Assembly (NCBI GenBank): GCA_012959595.1
Contig: DUCW01000125.1
Location: 1-20,166 of the forward strand
Direction: 5' to 3'
Length of the DNA stretch: 20,166 bases
Source: Gemmatimonadota bacterium
GTDB taxonomy: Bacteria > Gemmatimonadota > Gemmatimonadetes > Longimicrobiales > Gaopeijiaceae
The translations under genes were made by a program, and so were the position numbers. The notes beneath the pieces are model-generated. The model searched no databases. It had not been told where the DNA came from and saw only the letters and a program-made list of their open reading frames with translations. Below, piece after piece: positions 8,018 to 15,460 of the stretch (the stretch's first letter is position 1; each line of letters starts with the position of its first letter).

Positions 8018-10084
8018 CTATTCGAATTGGAGTTGTTTTCTTAGGGTCTCAGGATCGCTAACCAGTGGCTTGCAACTGTGCTCGTTGCAGATCTGAACTT
8101 CAGGATATGGGCCGACTTTTCCGTCCTGTAAGAAAGGTATCTTATGGTTTAAAATCTGATTAGTATCTTTCCTGGCCACGATGCGATTTGGGTCGTAGAA
8201 AGAGAGTAAGACCTTGAGCAATTCTTTAGTCTTCAAGTTTTTCTGGTCTCCAAAGATTGCTACCGTGGTTTTTGGTAACAGACTGCGATCCAATACCGTG
8301 AGAAGTCTGCCGAATCCAGAAGGGAATTGTGCCATCAAAGGAGCTTCTCTATCTAAGACATATTTCGATATTTCCCTATGGTGTTCATCTCCGAAGATCT
8401 GAGAGGTTTTGAGGAGAAGTTCCACGGCTAAAGAATTGCCTGATGGTGTGGCGTTGTCCATGATATCACGTGCTCTGACGATAAGGGTTTCACCGTCGGC
8501 TGGACCATCAAAGAAAACTCTTTTTTCTTGGTCCCAGAACAGCTCAAGGATTTTATCTGTGACCCACTTGATTTCATCTAACCAACGGGACTCTAAGGTG
8601 GCTTCGTACACGGCTATAGAGGCATTTCCAATGGCTGCGTAGTCTTCCAAGAATGCGTAACCGGAAGTCTTTCCATCCTTATAGGAATGAAGAAGTCGAT
8701 CACCCTTTCGCATTTTGGAGAGCACAAATTCAAGAGCTTTGATTCCAGCTTCTAGATAAATAGGATTGTCCAGTGCTCCACCAGCTTCAGCCAGTGAACG
8801 TATGGCCATACCGTTCCAGCCTGATAAGATTTTCTCGTCTCTTAGAGGTTTTTCTCTGGACTCTCTTGCCTCGAACAACAGAGTTTTGGCTCTTTCAAGT
8901 TGGTCTTGGATCTCGGCACTTCCCAATCCTTTGTTTTCAGCAAAAGCTTTTAGATCTTGAGGTATGTGTAGTACATTTTTTCCTTCGAAATTTCCCAGAT
9001 CGCTCACTCCGTAATAGGCCTCGAAGGGTGCAGCCAGAGTGTCTCCTAAGATTTCACGAATCTCAGGTTTGGTCCAAAGGTAAAACGTTCCTTCTTCACC
9101 TTCCGAATCAGCATCCAATGCTGAATAGAATCCACCTTCAGGTGAAGCCATGTCCTGGATGATGTGGTCAAGGGTTCGTTCAGCTGTTTTTTTGAATTCG
9201 TGACCGGAGGTCACCTGGAATGCATGTAGGTAGAGTCTGGAGAGCAGGGCATTGTCATATAGCATTTTCTCAAAGTGAGGGACCAGCCATTGCGAATCTA
9301 CGGAATATCGGTGGAAACCATTTCCCAGATGGTCTTGGATGCCCCCTCTTGCCATTTTTGTTAAGGTTTGCTCAACAATTTGGAGGGTTCGTTTATCATG
9401 ACTGTGGGAGTAGCTCTGAATGGCAAAATCCAACACTACTGGCTGAGGAAATTTAGGGGCTGGACCAAAGCCACCATGTATAGGATCAAACCGCGAGTCC
9501 AAGAAAATCAGAGAGTGGTCAATCAGATTCTGTCCTGTGAGGTCCTTTGATTTCTCTGACACTTCTTTTGGGTTTTTTTCCAATAAACTTCTCTCGAGGA
9601 GCTTTTGCATTTCTAGAGCGTTTTGTAGTACTGCATCCCTTTTCTCAGTGTATGCTGAATGAATCGCGTCCAAAATCTGTGTGAAAGAGGGTAGGCCGTG
9701 ACTAGGGTGTGGTGGGAAGTAGGTTCCTCCATAAAAAGGCTGGCCATCTGGAGTGAGAAAAGCGGTTAATGGCCACCCTCCTTGCCCAGTCATAGTTTGA
9801 ACTGCTTTCATGTAGATTGAGTCTAAGTCAGGGCGTTCTTCACGGTCGACTTTGATATTTACGAACCCTGCGTTCATGATTGCTGCTATTTCAGGGTTCT
9901 CAAATGATTCTTTTTCCATAACGTGACACCAGTGGCAGGCTGAGTAACCTATGGAAAGTAGTATCGGAACATCTCGTTCTCTCGCAGCGTCCAGTGCTTC
10001 TTTACACCAAGGGTACCAGTCTACTGGATTGGTACTGTGCTGAAGCAGGTAAGGACTGATCTCATCGGCTAAACGATTTGGCAA
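8018..10084 (-). CDS. Thioredoxin-fold DUF255 protein (YyaL/SPATA20-like)
   Basis: A 688-residue protein of the conserved family known as YyaL in Bacillus and SPATA20 in animals. The N-terminus has the family hallmarks: NRLADEISPYLLQH (3-16), NPVDWYPW (19-26), the thioredoxin-like CHWC (50-53) followed by VMEKESF, and QGGWPL (101-106). The rest resembles an alpha/alpha-barrel of the N-acylglucosamine epimerase/cellulase type, with W-x-N-G or SGWNGMAIRSLA-like segments in the middle. The molecular role is not established. No signal peptide is visible, so it is probably cytoplasmic. The start is a TTG supported by GGGAG (10092-10096) seven bases upstream. It lies 78 bases upstream of the E1 gene on the same strand, and the two may be cotranscribed. 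Confidence 0.92.
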   Translation of the reverse strand: MPNRLADEISPYLLQHSTNPVDWYPWCKEALDAARERDVPILLSIGYSACHWCHVMEKESFENPEIAAIMNAGFVNIKVDREERPDLDSIYMKAVQTMTGQGGWPLTAFLTPDGQPFYGGTYFPPHPSHGLPSFTQILDAIHSAYTEKRDAVLQNALEMQKLLERSLLEKNPKEVSEKSKDLTGQNLIDHSLIFLDSRFDPIHGGFGPAPKFPQPVVLDFAIQSYSHSHDKRTLQIVEQTLTKMARGGIQDHLGNGFHRYSVDSQWLVPHFEKMLYDNALLSRLYLHAFQVTSGHEFKKTAERTLDHIIQDMASPEGGFYSALDADSEGEEGTFYLWTKPEIREILGDTLAAPFEAYYGVSDLGNFEGKNVLHIPQDLKAFAENKGLGSAEIQDQLERAKTLLFEARESREKPLRDEKILSGWNGMAIRSLAEAGGALDNPIYLEAGIKALEFVLSKMRKGDRLLHSYKDGKTSGYAFLEDYAAIGNASIAVYEATLESRWLDEIKWVTDKILELFWDQEKRVFFDGPADGETLIVRARDIMDNATPSGNSLAVELLLKTSQIFGDEHHREISKYVLDREAPLMAQFPSGFGRLLTVLDRSLLPKTTVAIFGDQKNLKTKELLKVLLSFYDPNRIVARKDTNQILNHKIPFLQDGKVGPYPEVQICNEHSCKPLVSDPETLRKQLQFE

Positions 10085-10096
10085 AGTAATTCTCCC

Positions 10097-10121
10097 TTTG
10101 GTTACACCAAAATAGTTTGGT
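10097..10121. promoter_or_regulatory. Inverted repeat with extra half-site before the DUF255 gene
   Basis: TTTGGT (10097-10102), a TAC spacer and ACCAAA (10106-10111) form a perfect 6+3+6 inverted repeat. A third copy of TTTGGT lies at 10116-10121. The repeat directly abuts the ribosome binding site of the minus-strand DUF255 gene. It could be a regulator site or, in mRNA, a short hairpin close to the ribosome binding site. The rest of the 175-bp divergent region (10085-10259) shows no convincing -10/-35 pair on either strand, although the operon promoter for the plus-strand genes should be here. Confidence 0.25.
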
Positions 10122-10249
10122 TTTGTTCAATAGGAAACGATGGGAGTTACATGTAGCGTTGAATTCGCGGTGTGTCGCGGCTAGACTTAACTGGTAACCC
10201 TTTCCATGACTTATTTGCTGATATCACCTTGAGTGATGAGTTCTGTCTC

Positions 10250-10262
10250 GGAGGTGTTTTTG
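10250..10262 (+). promoter_or_regulatory. Ribosome binding site deciding a TTG start
   Basis: GGAGG at 10250-10254 lies five bases before TTG at 10260. The other start candidates for this small gene (GTG 10233, ATG 10236) have no comparable site, so TTG at 10260 is preferred. Confidence 0.55.
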
Positions 10263-10556
10263 CGCTCGACCTATATACTTTTTGCCGAACTAGCTATTCG
10301 AAAACCTTATTTGGTTCCCCTTTTGTTACAAACATTTTGGATTTTTCGAAGAAATCGGTGGTATAGTCGTTTTCCTTTTTTCCCGATTCCTTCAGCAGGA
10401 TATTTAAAGTGGCGGGTTGAGACTGCTTATGGCGATGTGAAAACGAAGCCACCTCTGCAGGAACTGGAACGTTACATCAAGTGGTCGGCAGATATGCGGA
10501 GAAAGAGTTCTAAAGAAAAAATTCCAGTGGGGAAGTCTTCTAGGAGAACATCCTGA
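10260..10556 (+). CDS. Small basic protein of unknown function (98 aa)
   Basis: I do not recognise a named family. From the TTG at 10260 the protein has 98 residues; a longer form from GTG 10233 would have 107. It begins with a hydrophobic stretch (IRKPYLVPLLLQTFWIF) followed by a basic, aromatic-rich segment (RRNRWYSRFPFFPIP) and a C-terminal part with WRVETAYGD and LERYIKWSADMRR, then a strongly basic tail. The pattern of prolines and aromatics looks like real protein, not chance ORF, and the ribosome binding site is good. It ends 8 bases before the DedA-CoaE-PHP gene, or overlaps it if that gene starts at CTG 10553, and probably heads the operon. A peripheral membrane role is possible but not shown. 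Confidence 0.65.
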   Translation: MRSTYILFAELAIRKPYLVPLLLQTFWIFRRNRWYSRFPFFPIPSAGYLKWRVETAYGDVKTKPPLQELERYIKWSADMRRKSSKEKIPVGKSSRRTS

Positions 10557-10564
10557 ACAGTTTT

Positions 10565-12433
10565 ATGATGGATTGGATCGGTCCCAACATAGTAACCTAT
10601 GGACCATGGTTGGTTGGTCTGATGGCGATGATGGAGACAGCACTGATCATCGGACTTTTGTTACCGACTGAACCAACACTGATCTTAGCGACTACACTTG
10701 CGGTACAAGGTCATCTGACGCTGAGAAGTATTGTTGTGGCCGCTATCATAGGAGCTTTATTAGGCGATTCAGTGGGATTCGCTATAGGTCGGTGGGGATT
10801 TTCCAGTGGGAAGGGTGTTGGAAGACTGTCTCGACTGGTCGCTCAACAAAGAGTGCGGGTGGCGGACCTATTTGAGAGACACTCGGGTTATTCTATTTGC
10901 ATTGCGAGGGTGCTTCCATTTACTCGGACCATAAGCCCTCTTTTTGCTGGTTCGACTTCTCTCAGTTATAGGCGCTTTCTCTTCTTTGACCTTATCGGAG
11001 TTTCTGGCTGGGCTATAGTCGCTTTTGCTGTCGCTTACACCACGGCACAGGGTTGGCAGATGGGCGTGCGATCGCTGGGGATTGAATGGACTGTGCCACT
11101 GGCTCTATTGCTCCTTATGACTGTTCTTGCATATAAGCGTTCCACCAGACACGGTTACAGGATTCCTGAAAGTGTAAGTGTGGCTCTGACTGGAAATATT
11201 GGTTCGGGGAAATCCACTGTGGCAAGATTTTTAGTGGAAGAGGGAGTTCCTGTTGTCAGTGCTGACGAACTAGCCCGCCAAGCAGTTAAACCGGGGAGTT
11301 CTGGATTGCGAGAAGTGATTGAAGTGTTTGGAAAGTCCGTACTTGATACTGATGGTTCTTTGAATCGCAAGGCATTGGGTTCACTGATTTTCAAGGATGC
11401 AGATGCTCGGAAAAGGTTGGAAGACATCGTCCACCCTAGAATCCGCGTTTTAAGAGATCGTTGGATGCGGGAGCATCAGTTCGAGATCTATCCTCTATCG
11501 GTGTCCGAGGTACCGCTTTTGTTTGAGACAAACTTGCAGAATGATTTTGATGTGTCCGTTGTTGTAAGTGCGTCAGAGGAAAATAGAATCTGGCGTTTAC
11601 AGGAAAAAAGAGATCTGGATCCTCAAGATTCTCGTAGTATCATGGCCAACCAAATTGAGTCTGCGGTAAAAGAAGAGCTTGCCGACTACGTCATTCATAA
11701 CAACGAAGGGCTCGGTGAGTTGAGATCTGAATCTGTTGATGTTCTTCAACGGATCATTGCATCTGAAAGGCATTTGAAGAGCCTACATCCGGATAGGTTG
11801 AGGATTGATATGCATATGCATACGCACGATTCTTTCGACTGCATGTCGGATCCCGTGGAACTTCTCGCGGCAGCTAAGAGAAAAGGGATCGGTAGAATTG
11901 CTCTTACTGATCACAATAAGCTTAGAGTTGCTCTAGAAATGGCCAGGGAATTTCCTGAGGAGATTATTCCAGGCGAGGAAGTAAAGACTAGTGAAGGTGT
12001 GGATCTGATAGGATTGTATTTGAGTGAAGAGATTCCGAAGGGAACTAGTTTGAAGAGGACCTGTTCGATAATTAAAGAACAAGGTGGCATCTCCTATCTT
12101 CCTCATCCCTACGCCAGAGGGAAAGGGGGCTCTGGGCGTTACGCTGAAGAGATGGGGGAACTCGTGGATGTGGTTGAAGTGTTTAATTCTCGTCTTCATC
12201 CACTGAAATTGAACTCGTTGGCAGAATCGTTGGCGGATGACTGTTCAAAGCTCAGAGGTGCTGGATCGGATGCACATACAGTGGGCGAGGTTGGACGGGC
12301 CTATGTTGAGGTGGAGAGACACCCCAATGACCCTGGATCTTTGCTGGCGGCATTGGAAGTTTCAGAGATTCGTGGAGTTGAATCGTCTAAGGTTGTCCAC
12401 CTCGCTTCGACTTGGGCTAAGTTTCGGAGATAG
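10565..12433 (+). CDS. coaE: Three-domain fusion: DedA membrane protein, dephospho-CoA kinase, PHP phosphoesterase
   Basis: A single uninterrupted frame of 622 residues. Residues 1-192 are a DedA/VTT membrane domain: Glu24, LPTEP (33-37), R-x-L-P-F-T-R (115-121) and a terminal membrane helix (176-190). DedA proteins act in membrane lipid movement and energy-dependent homeostasis. Residues 204-400 are a dephospho-CoA kinase, the last step of CoA synthesis: P-loop GNIGSGKS (210-217), S-A-D-E-L-A-R (232-238), DTDGSLNR (261-268), V-H-P (289-291), VPLLFE (316-321). Residues 413-622 are a PHP domain: H417-x-H419, TDH (448-450), GEE (470-472), HPYA (514-517) and GSDAH (567-571), a metal-site set of phosphoesterases acting on phosphates or nucleotides. 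Linkers are short. ATG 10565 lacks a close ribosome binding site; AGGAG at 10542-10546 is 18 bases upstream but only 6 from an in-frame CTG at 10553. Confidence 0.9.
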   Translation: MMDWIGPNIVTYGPWLVGLMAMMETALIIGLLLPTEPTLILATTLAVQGHLTLRSIVVAAIIGALLGDSVGFAIGRWGFSSGKGVGRLSRLVAQQRVRVADLFERHSGYSICIARVLPFTRTISPLFAGSTSLSYRRFLFFDLIGVSGWAIVAFAVAYTTAQGWQMGVRSLGIEWTVPLALLLLMTVLAYKRSTRHGYRIPESVSVALTGNIGSGKSTVARFLVEEGVPVVSADELARQAVKPGSSGLREVIEVFGKSVLDTDGSLNRKALGSLIFKDADARKRLEDIVHPRIRVLRDRWMREHQFEIYPLSVSEVPLLFETNLQNDFDVSVVVSASEENRIWRLQEKRDLDPQDSRSIMANQIESAVKEELADYVIHNNEGLGELRSESVDVLQRIIASERHLKSLHPDRLRIDMHMHTHDSFDCMSDPVELLAAAKRKGIGRIALTDHNKLRVALEMAREFPEEIIPGEEVKTSEGVDLIGLYLSEEIPKGTSLKRTCSIIKEQGGISYLPHPYARGKGGSGRYAEEMGELVDVVEVFNSRLHPLKLNSLAESLADDCSKLRGAGSDAHTVGEVGRAYVEVERHPNDPGSLLAALEVSEIRGVESSKVVHLASTWAKFRR

Positions 12434-12460
12434 TCACCTTATTCTCAAAGCAGGTTTTCG

Positions 12461-13486
12461 ATGACAACTAAAAAAAACGAACCGCGTTCAGAATCTGTTA
12501 AAAGAGTCCTGAACGAATTAAGTGGGAAAGATCTTGTTGTTCTCACAACCCATAAGAATGCTGACGGTGACGGTTGTGGCTCGCAGGTTGCTCTGGCCTC
12601 ATGGCTCAGGTCACAGGGCACGGAAACGTTCATAGTCAACCCGACTCCGTTCCCTCAAAATTTCAAGTTTTTATTGCCAGATGAATCCTGGATAGCTGAG
12701 GCAGATTCTCCCAGTGCGAGACAACTGTGCGATGGAGCAGATTTAGCTGTCGTTTTAGATGCAGGAGAAAATTCGAGAATTGGAAAAATTGAGCCATTGA
12801 TAAGAGGGGTTCCAACGGTTGTCATCGATCACCACCCCATGGGCGAAAATCCCATCAAAGGTTTGTCCCTAAGGGATACAACTGCTAGCTCGACAGGCGA
12901 ATTGATTTATGATTTGATCGAGGGTGCCGGGGGGCCTTGGTCCAAAAACTCCGACCTCGGAGTATATGTAGCAGTAGTTAGTGACACAGGCTCTTTCAGA
13001 TTTGGAAATACTACCCCCCACAGCCTCCGGATTGCTGCAGAGCTTGTTCAGAGAGGTGTTAATCCAGGGAGAATCTATCGCAGACTCTTCGGGAGTTATC
13101 ATAAAACGCGGCTTCAGTTGCTACAAAGTAGTCTCACTACTTTAGGTCTTGATGAAGCTCACAAGATTGCTTGGATGGTTGTTGCAGAAAGATCTTACGA
13201 GGCACTGGGAGCAACTCCAGAAGACCTTGAGGGTTTTGTAGATTACCCTCGGTTCATAGCTGGAATCGAAGTTGGGATTCTATTTCGCAAGGTTTCCAGA
13301 AACTCAGTTAAGGTGTCTTTACGGTCAAATGGTCTGGTGAACGTGAATACTGTGGCCAGGAAGTTTGGAGGAGGAGGTCACAATCAAGCATCAGGTGCCT
13401 TGATAAAAGGCTCAATAGAAAGAGTACAGCAGTCTGTTATCGAAGCAGTCCGTGAAGCTGTGGAATTTTCAGGGATTTTGAAGTAA
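12461..13486 (+). CDS. DHH/DHHA1 phosphoesterase (NrnA-like nano-RNase/pAp phosphatase)
   Basis: A 341-residue cytoplasmic phosphoesterase. Bacterial relatives (NrnA) degrade very short RNAs or cyclic-dinucleotide products and dephosphorylate 3'-phosphoadenosine 5'-phosphate; which activity holds here is not determined by sequence. The manganese-site motifs are all present: H31-x-N-A-D35-G-D37, VVLDAGE with Asp100, the DHH triad 123-125, and SDTGSFRF with Asp175. The C-terminal DHHA1 nucleic-acid-binding part carries FGGGGHNQASGA (302-313). Length is usual for the family. ATG start with AGG (12452-12454) at normal spacing, 27 bases after the fusion gene stop. The fusion gene's kinase and PHP domains and this enzyme all deal with nucleotide phosphates, an association that may be incidental. 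Confidence 0.92.
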   Translation: MTTKKNEPRSESVKRVLNELSGKDLVVLTTHKNADGDGCGSQVALASWLRSQGTETFIVNPTPFPQNFKFLLPDESWIAEADSPSARQLCDGADLAVVLDAGENSRIGKIEPLIRGVPTVVIDHHPMGENPIKGLSLRDTTASSTGELIYDLIEGAGGPWSKNSDLGVYVAVVSDTGSFRFGNTTPHSLRIAAELVQRGVNPGRIYRRLFGSYHKTRLQLLQSSLTTLGLDEAHKIAWMVVAERSYEALGATPEDLEGFVDYPRFIAGIEVGILFRKVSRNSVKVSLRSNGLVNVNTVARKFGGGGHNQASGALIKGSIERVQQSVIEAVREAVEFSGILK

Positions 13487-13497
13487 GATAAGTCACT

Positions 13498-13941
13498 ATG
13501 AAAACTCAGAAGAAAACTTTGTTCCAAAGAGATTCTGGACCAGGTGTGCCCGAAGCTATTCCTCAGATTTTACACAAGATGTCTAGCCAGTTGGAAATAG
13601 AGGAGATGGAAACTCTTTGGATTTTCCCTCCTCTAATAAATAGGAGGAGAGAATGGGGCCTGATAGCAGTTAGCTGCTACACAGGCAGTACTCCTAGGCG
13701 ACTGTATACGGCGAGATATTCGGCTTACCGAGAGGGGGTCAATGTTTCTCTGGATGTTCAGATCTCTGAGGAAGGAAAGGCTCCTGTAGATAGTTTGGCT
13801 CGAGTAATGGCCGGGGTTGTGAAAAGGAGCCCAATTGACCTTGGCAGCCCCAAAACGTATATGATAGATGGTATAAGTGAGAAATTCCATACATTGTTAA
13901 CAGAATTGGAGGCTGAACTCATGGAGGTTATTGAACTGTGA
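13498..13941 (+). CDS. Protein of unknown function (147 aa)
   Basis: I do not recognise this protein. It is soluble in appearance, with no membrane segment or signal peptide. Visible features are an N-terminal helix-like region with an acidic run (LEIEEMETLW, about 32-41), an IFPP followed by INRRREWG, a beta-rich middle with repeated aromatic and basic residues (RRLYTARYSAYREGVNVSLDVQ region) and a helical C-terminus ending EAELMEVIEL. It sits 11 bases after the NrnA-like gene and overlaps the Fur-family gene by 4 bases (GTGA), so translation is likely coupled to Fur. No clear ribosome binding site precedes the ATG. Placement and overlap support a real gene; function is open. Confidence 0.7.
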   Translation: MKTQKKTLFQRDSGPGVPEAIPQILHKMSSQLEIEEMETLWIFPPLINRRREWGLIAVSCYTGSTPRRLYTARYSAYREGVNVSLDVQISEEGKAPVDSLARVMAGVVKRSPIDLGSPKTYMIDGISEKFHTLLTELEAELMEVIEL

Positions 13942-14438
13942 TCAGGAGTCCAGATCCTTCACTGTTCGTTAGGCTCTTTGGGCGCTATCTACGCGAAAAT
14001 GGGCTACCAGTGACTCCCCAGAGAGAGGCAATAGCCAGGACTGTTTTTGGATCGGATGACCATCTCTCGGTAGAGGAAATAGTAGACCTTGTTCGGACCG
14101 GAGGGATCAGTGCCGGAAAGGCCACTGTTTACCGAACACTGGAATTGCTTGTCAAAAGTGAACTGGTAGCTGAGCATGATTTCGGAGAAGGCTTTAAGCG
14201 GTACGAACATCGTTTGTCTTCCGAACCTAATCACGATCACCTTATTTGTCTCAATTGTGCCCGAGTTGTAGAGTTTAAGAATCCAGAGTTAGACAGTGTG
14301 GAAAAATCCCTAGCCAAAGCTCACGGATTTTATATCACCAAGCACAGACTGGAGATGTACGGACTCTGCTTAGAGTGTGTAAAATCGGGAACTGAAATAG
14401 ACCAAGATGGGATCACCTGCCCTATCGACACCGTCTAA
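13938..14438 (+). CDS. Fur-family metal/peroxide-responsive transcription regulator
   Basis: A 166-residue Fur/PerR/Zur-like regulator. The N-terminal winged helix contains VTPQREAIA (25-33) and the recognition-helix segment GKATVYRTLELL (60-71). The dimerisation domain has NHDHLICLNC (98-107) and CLEC (144-147), so both structural-zinc CxxC pairs (104/107 and 144/147) are intact, and His99/His101 are the usual metal ligands. Which metal or peroxide it senses cannot be settled by eye. It starts at GTG, with GGAGG (13923-13927) ten bases upstream inside the preceding gene, and overlaps that gene by 4 bases. The N-terminal arm (about 22 residues) is longer than in short Fur proteins. I found no recognisable Fur box in the operon leader. 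Confidence 0.93.
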   Translation: MIRSPDPSLFVRLFGRYLRENGLPVTPQREAIARTVFGSDDHLSVEEIVDLVRTGGISAGKATVYRTLELLVKSELVAEHDFGEGFKRYEHRLSSEPNHDHLICLNCARVVEFKNPELDSVEKSLAKAHGFYITKHRLEMYGLCLECVKSGTEIDQDGITCPIDTV

Positions 14439-14441
14439 TTA

Positions 14442-15434
14442 ATGCCTAATAGACGCTCAAAAGAAGTCCCTGGAAGGGGTTTTCCCAATAATGAGAATTT
14501 CGAGAAAACGGTCGAGTTCCTTCTTGAAGACGAAGAGGTTCCCTGGGAACTGCCCTACACCTTTTTGGGGTTGGACGAGGAAAAATCGGCTTTGAAAGGT
14601 GCCCATTCAGTGATTTTACCAGTTCCGTATGAGGCGACTACTAGCTATGGTGCAGGATCTGCCGGTGGACCGAAGGCCATTATAGAGTCTTCGAGATATA
14701 TGGAGTTGTATGACCAAGAACTAAAATCGAATCCTTCTTCATTAGGAATCCATACATTGCCAGGACTGGAGCTGACTCGAGATTCCACTAAGGCGGCACT
14801 GGAGGAACTCCAGGTGGCATACGCAAAGATTCTGGAAGCTATAGATGATCGATTCTTAGTGATGCTCGGTGGTGAGCATTCAGTCTCTGGTCCAGCAATT
14901 CTTAGTCAAGTCAAGCAGCATGGGAGAGTAAGTGTTCTTCAGCTAGATGCACACCTCGATTTACGGGCTGAGTTCGATGGATCGCAATATAGTCACGCTT
15001 GTGTGATGTCTCGGGTTCGAGACTCAGTAGATATTGTATCAGTCGGAATTAGAGGGGCCGCTCAGGATGAAGTTTGCCTTGTGGAGATGAACGACAATAT
15101 CACTGTAGTTTGGGCTGACGAGATGTGGGCGGATGACAGATGGATAAACCGAGTAATGGATTCTTTGGGTGATCCCGTCTATATAACTTTTGACGTCGAT
15201 TATTTTGACCCTTCTTTGATGCCTTCTACTGGAACTCCAGAACCAGGGGGGGGAGACTGGTATCGCACTCTCAAGCTATTACGATCTGTTTTTAGAGAAA
15301 GAAATGTGGTGGGCTGTGATGTTGTGGAGTTGGCTCCTGTTCCAGGAGCACATGCAGCAGATTTCTTGGCGGCCAAGCTGGTTTATAAACTCATAGGATA
15401 CCACTTGGAATCCAAAGGAAGTTTAGTTCAATAG
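14442..15434 (+). CDS. speB: Agmatinase/arginase-family ureohydrolase
   Basis: A 330-residue binuclear manganese hydrolase. Agmatinase cleaves agmatine to putrescine and urea in polyamine synthesis; relatives act on arginine, guanidinobutyrate or formiminoglutamate. All metal motifs are visible: GGEHS (143-147, His146), DAHLD (169-173), S-H-A (184-186) and D-V-D-Y-F-D-P (251-257), with Glu296 in the DVVELAP segment. The DAHLDLR form resembles agmatinases more than arginases, so agmatinase is the first guess. An N-terminal stretch of about 40 residues precedes the fold. The ATG is 3 bases after the Fur stop with no ribosome binding site, suggesting coupling. A run of eight G (15246-15253) lies within the coding sequence just after the third metal motif. 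Confidence 0.92.
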   Translation: MPNRRSKEVPGRGFPNNENFEKTVEFLLEDEEVPWELPYTFLGLDEEKSALKGAHSVILPVPYEATTSYGAGSAGGPKAIIESSRYMELYDQELKSNPSSLGIHTLPGLELTRDSTKAALEELQVAYAKILEAIDDRFLVMLGGEHSVSGPAILSQVKQHGRVSVLQLDAHLDLRAEFDGSQYSHACVMSRVRDSVDIVSVGIRGAAQDEVCLVEMNDNITVVWADEMWADDRWINRVMDSLGDPVYITFDVDYFDPSLMPSTGTPEPGGGDWYRTLKLLRSVFRERNVVGCDVVELAPVPGAHAADFLAAKLVYKLIGYHLESKGSLVQ

Positions 15435-15445
15435 AGACGAATCTC

Positions 15446-15460
15446 AGGGGTGTATCTATT
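15446..15460 (+). promoter_or_regulatory. Ribosome binding site with putative ATT start
   Basis: AGGGG at 15446-15450 is followed after seven bases by ATT at 15458, in frame with the phospholipase D gene. The overlapping TTG at 15459 and GTG at 15450 are in another frame that ends at TAG 15528-15530. See the separate finding. Confidence 0.4.
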
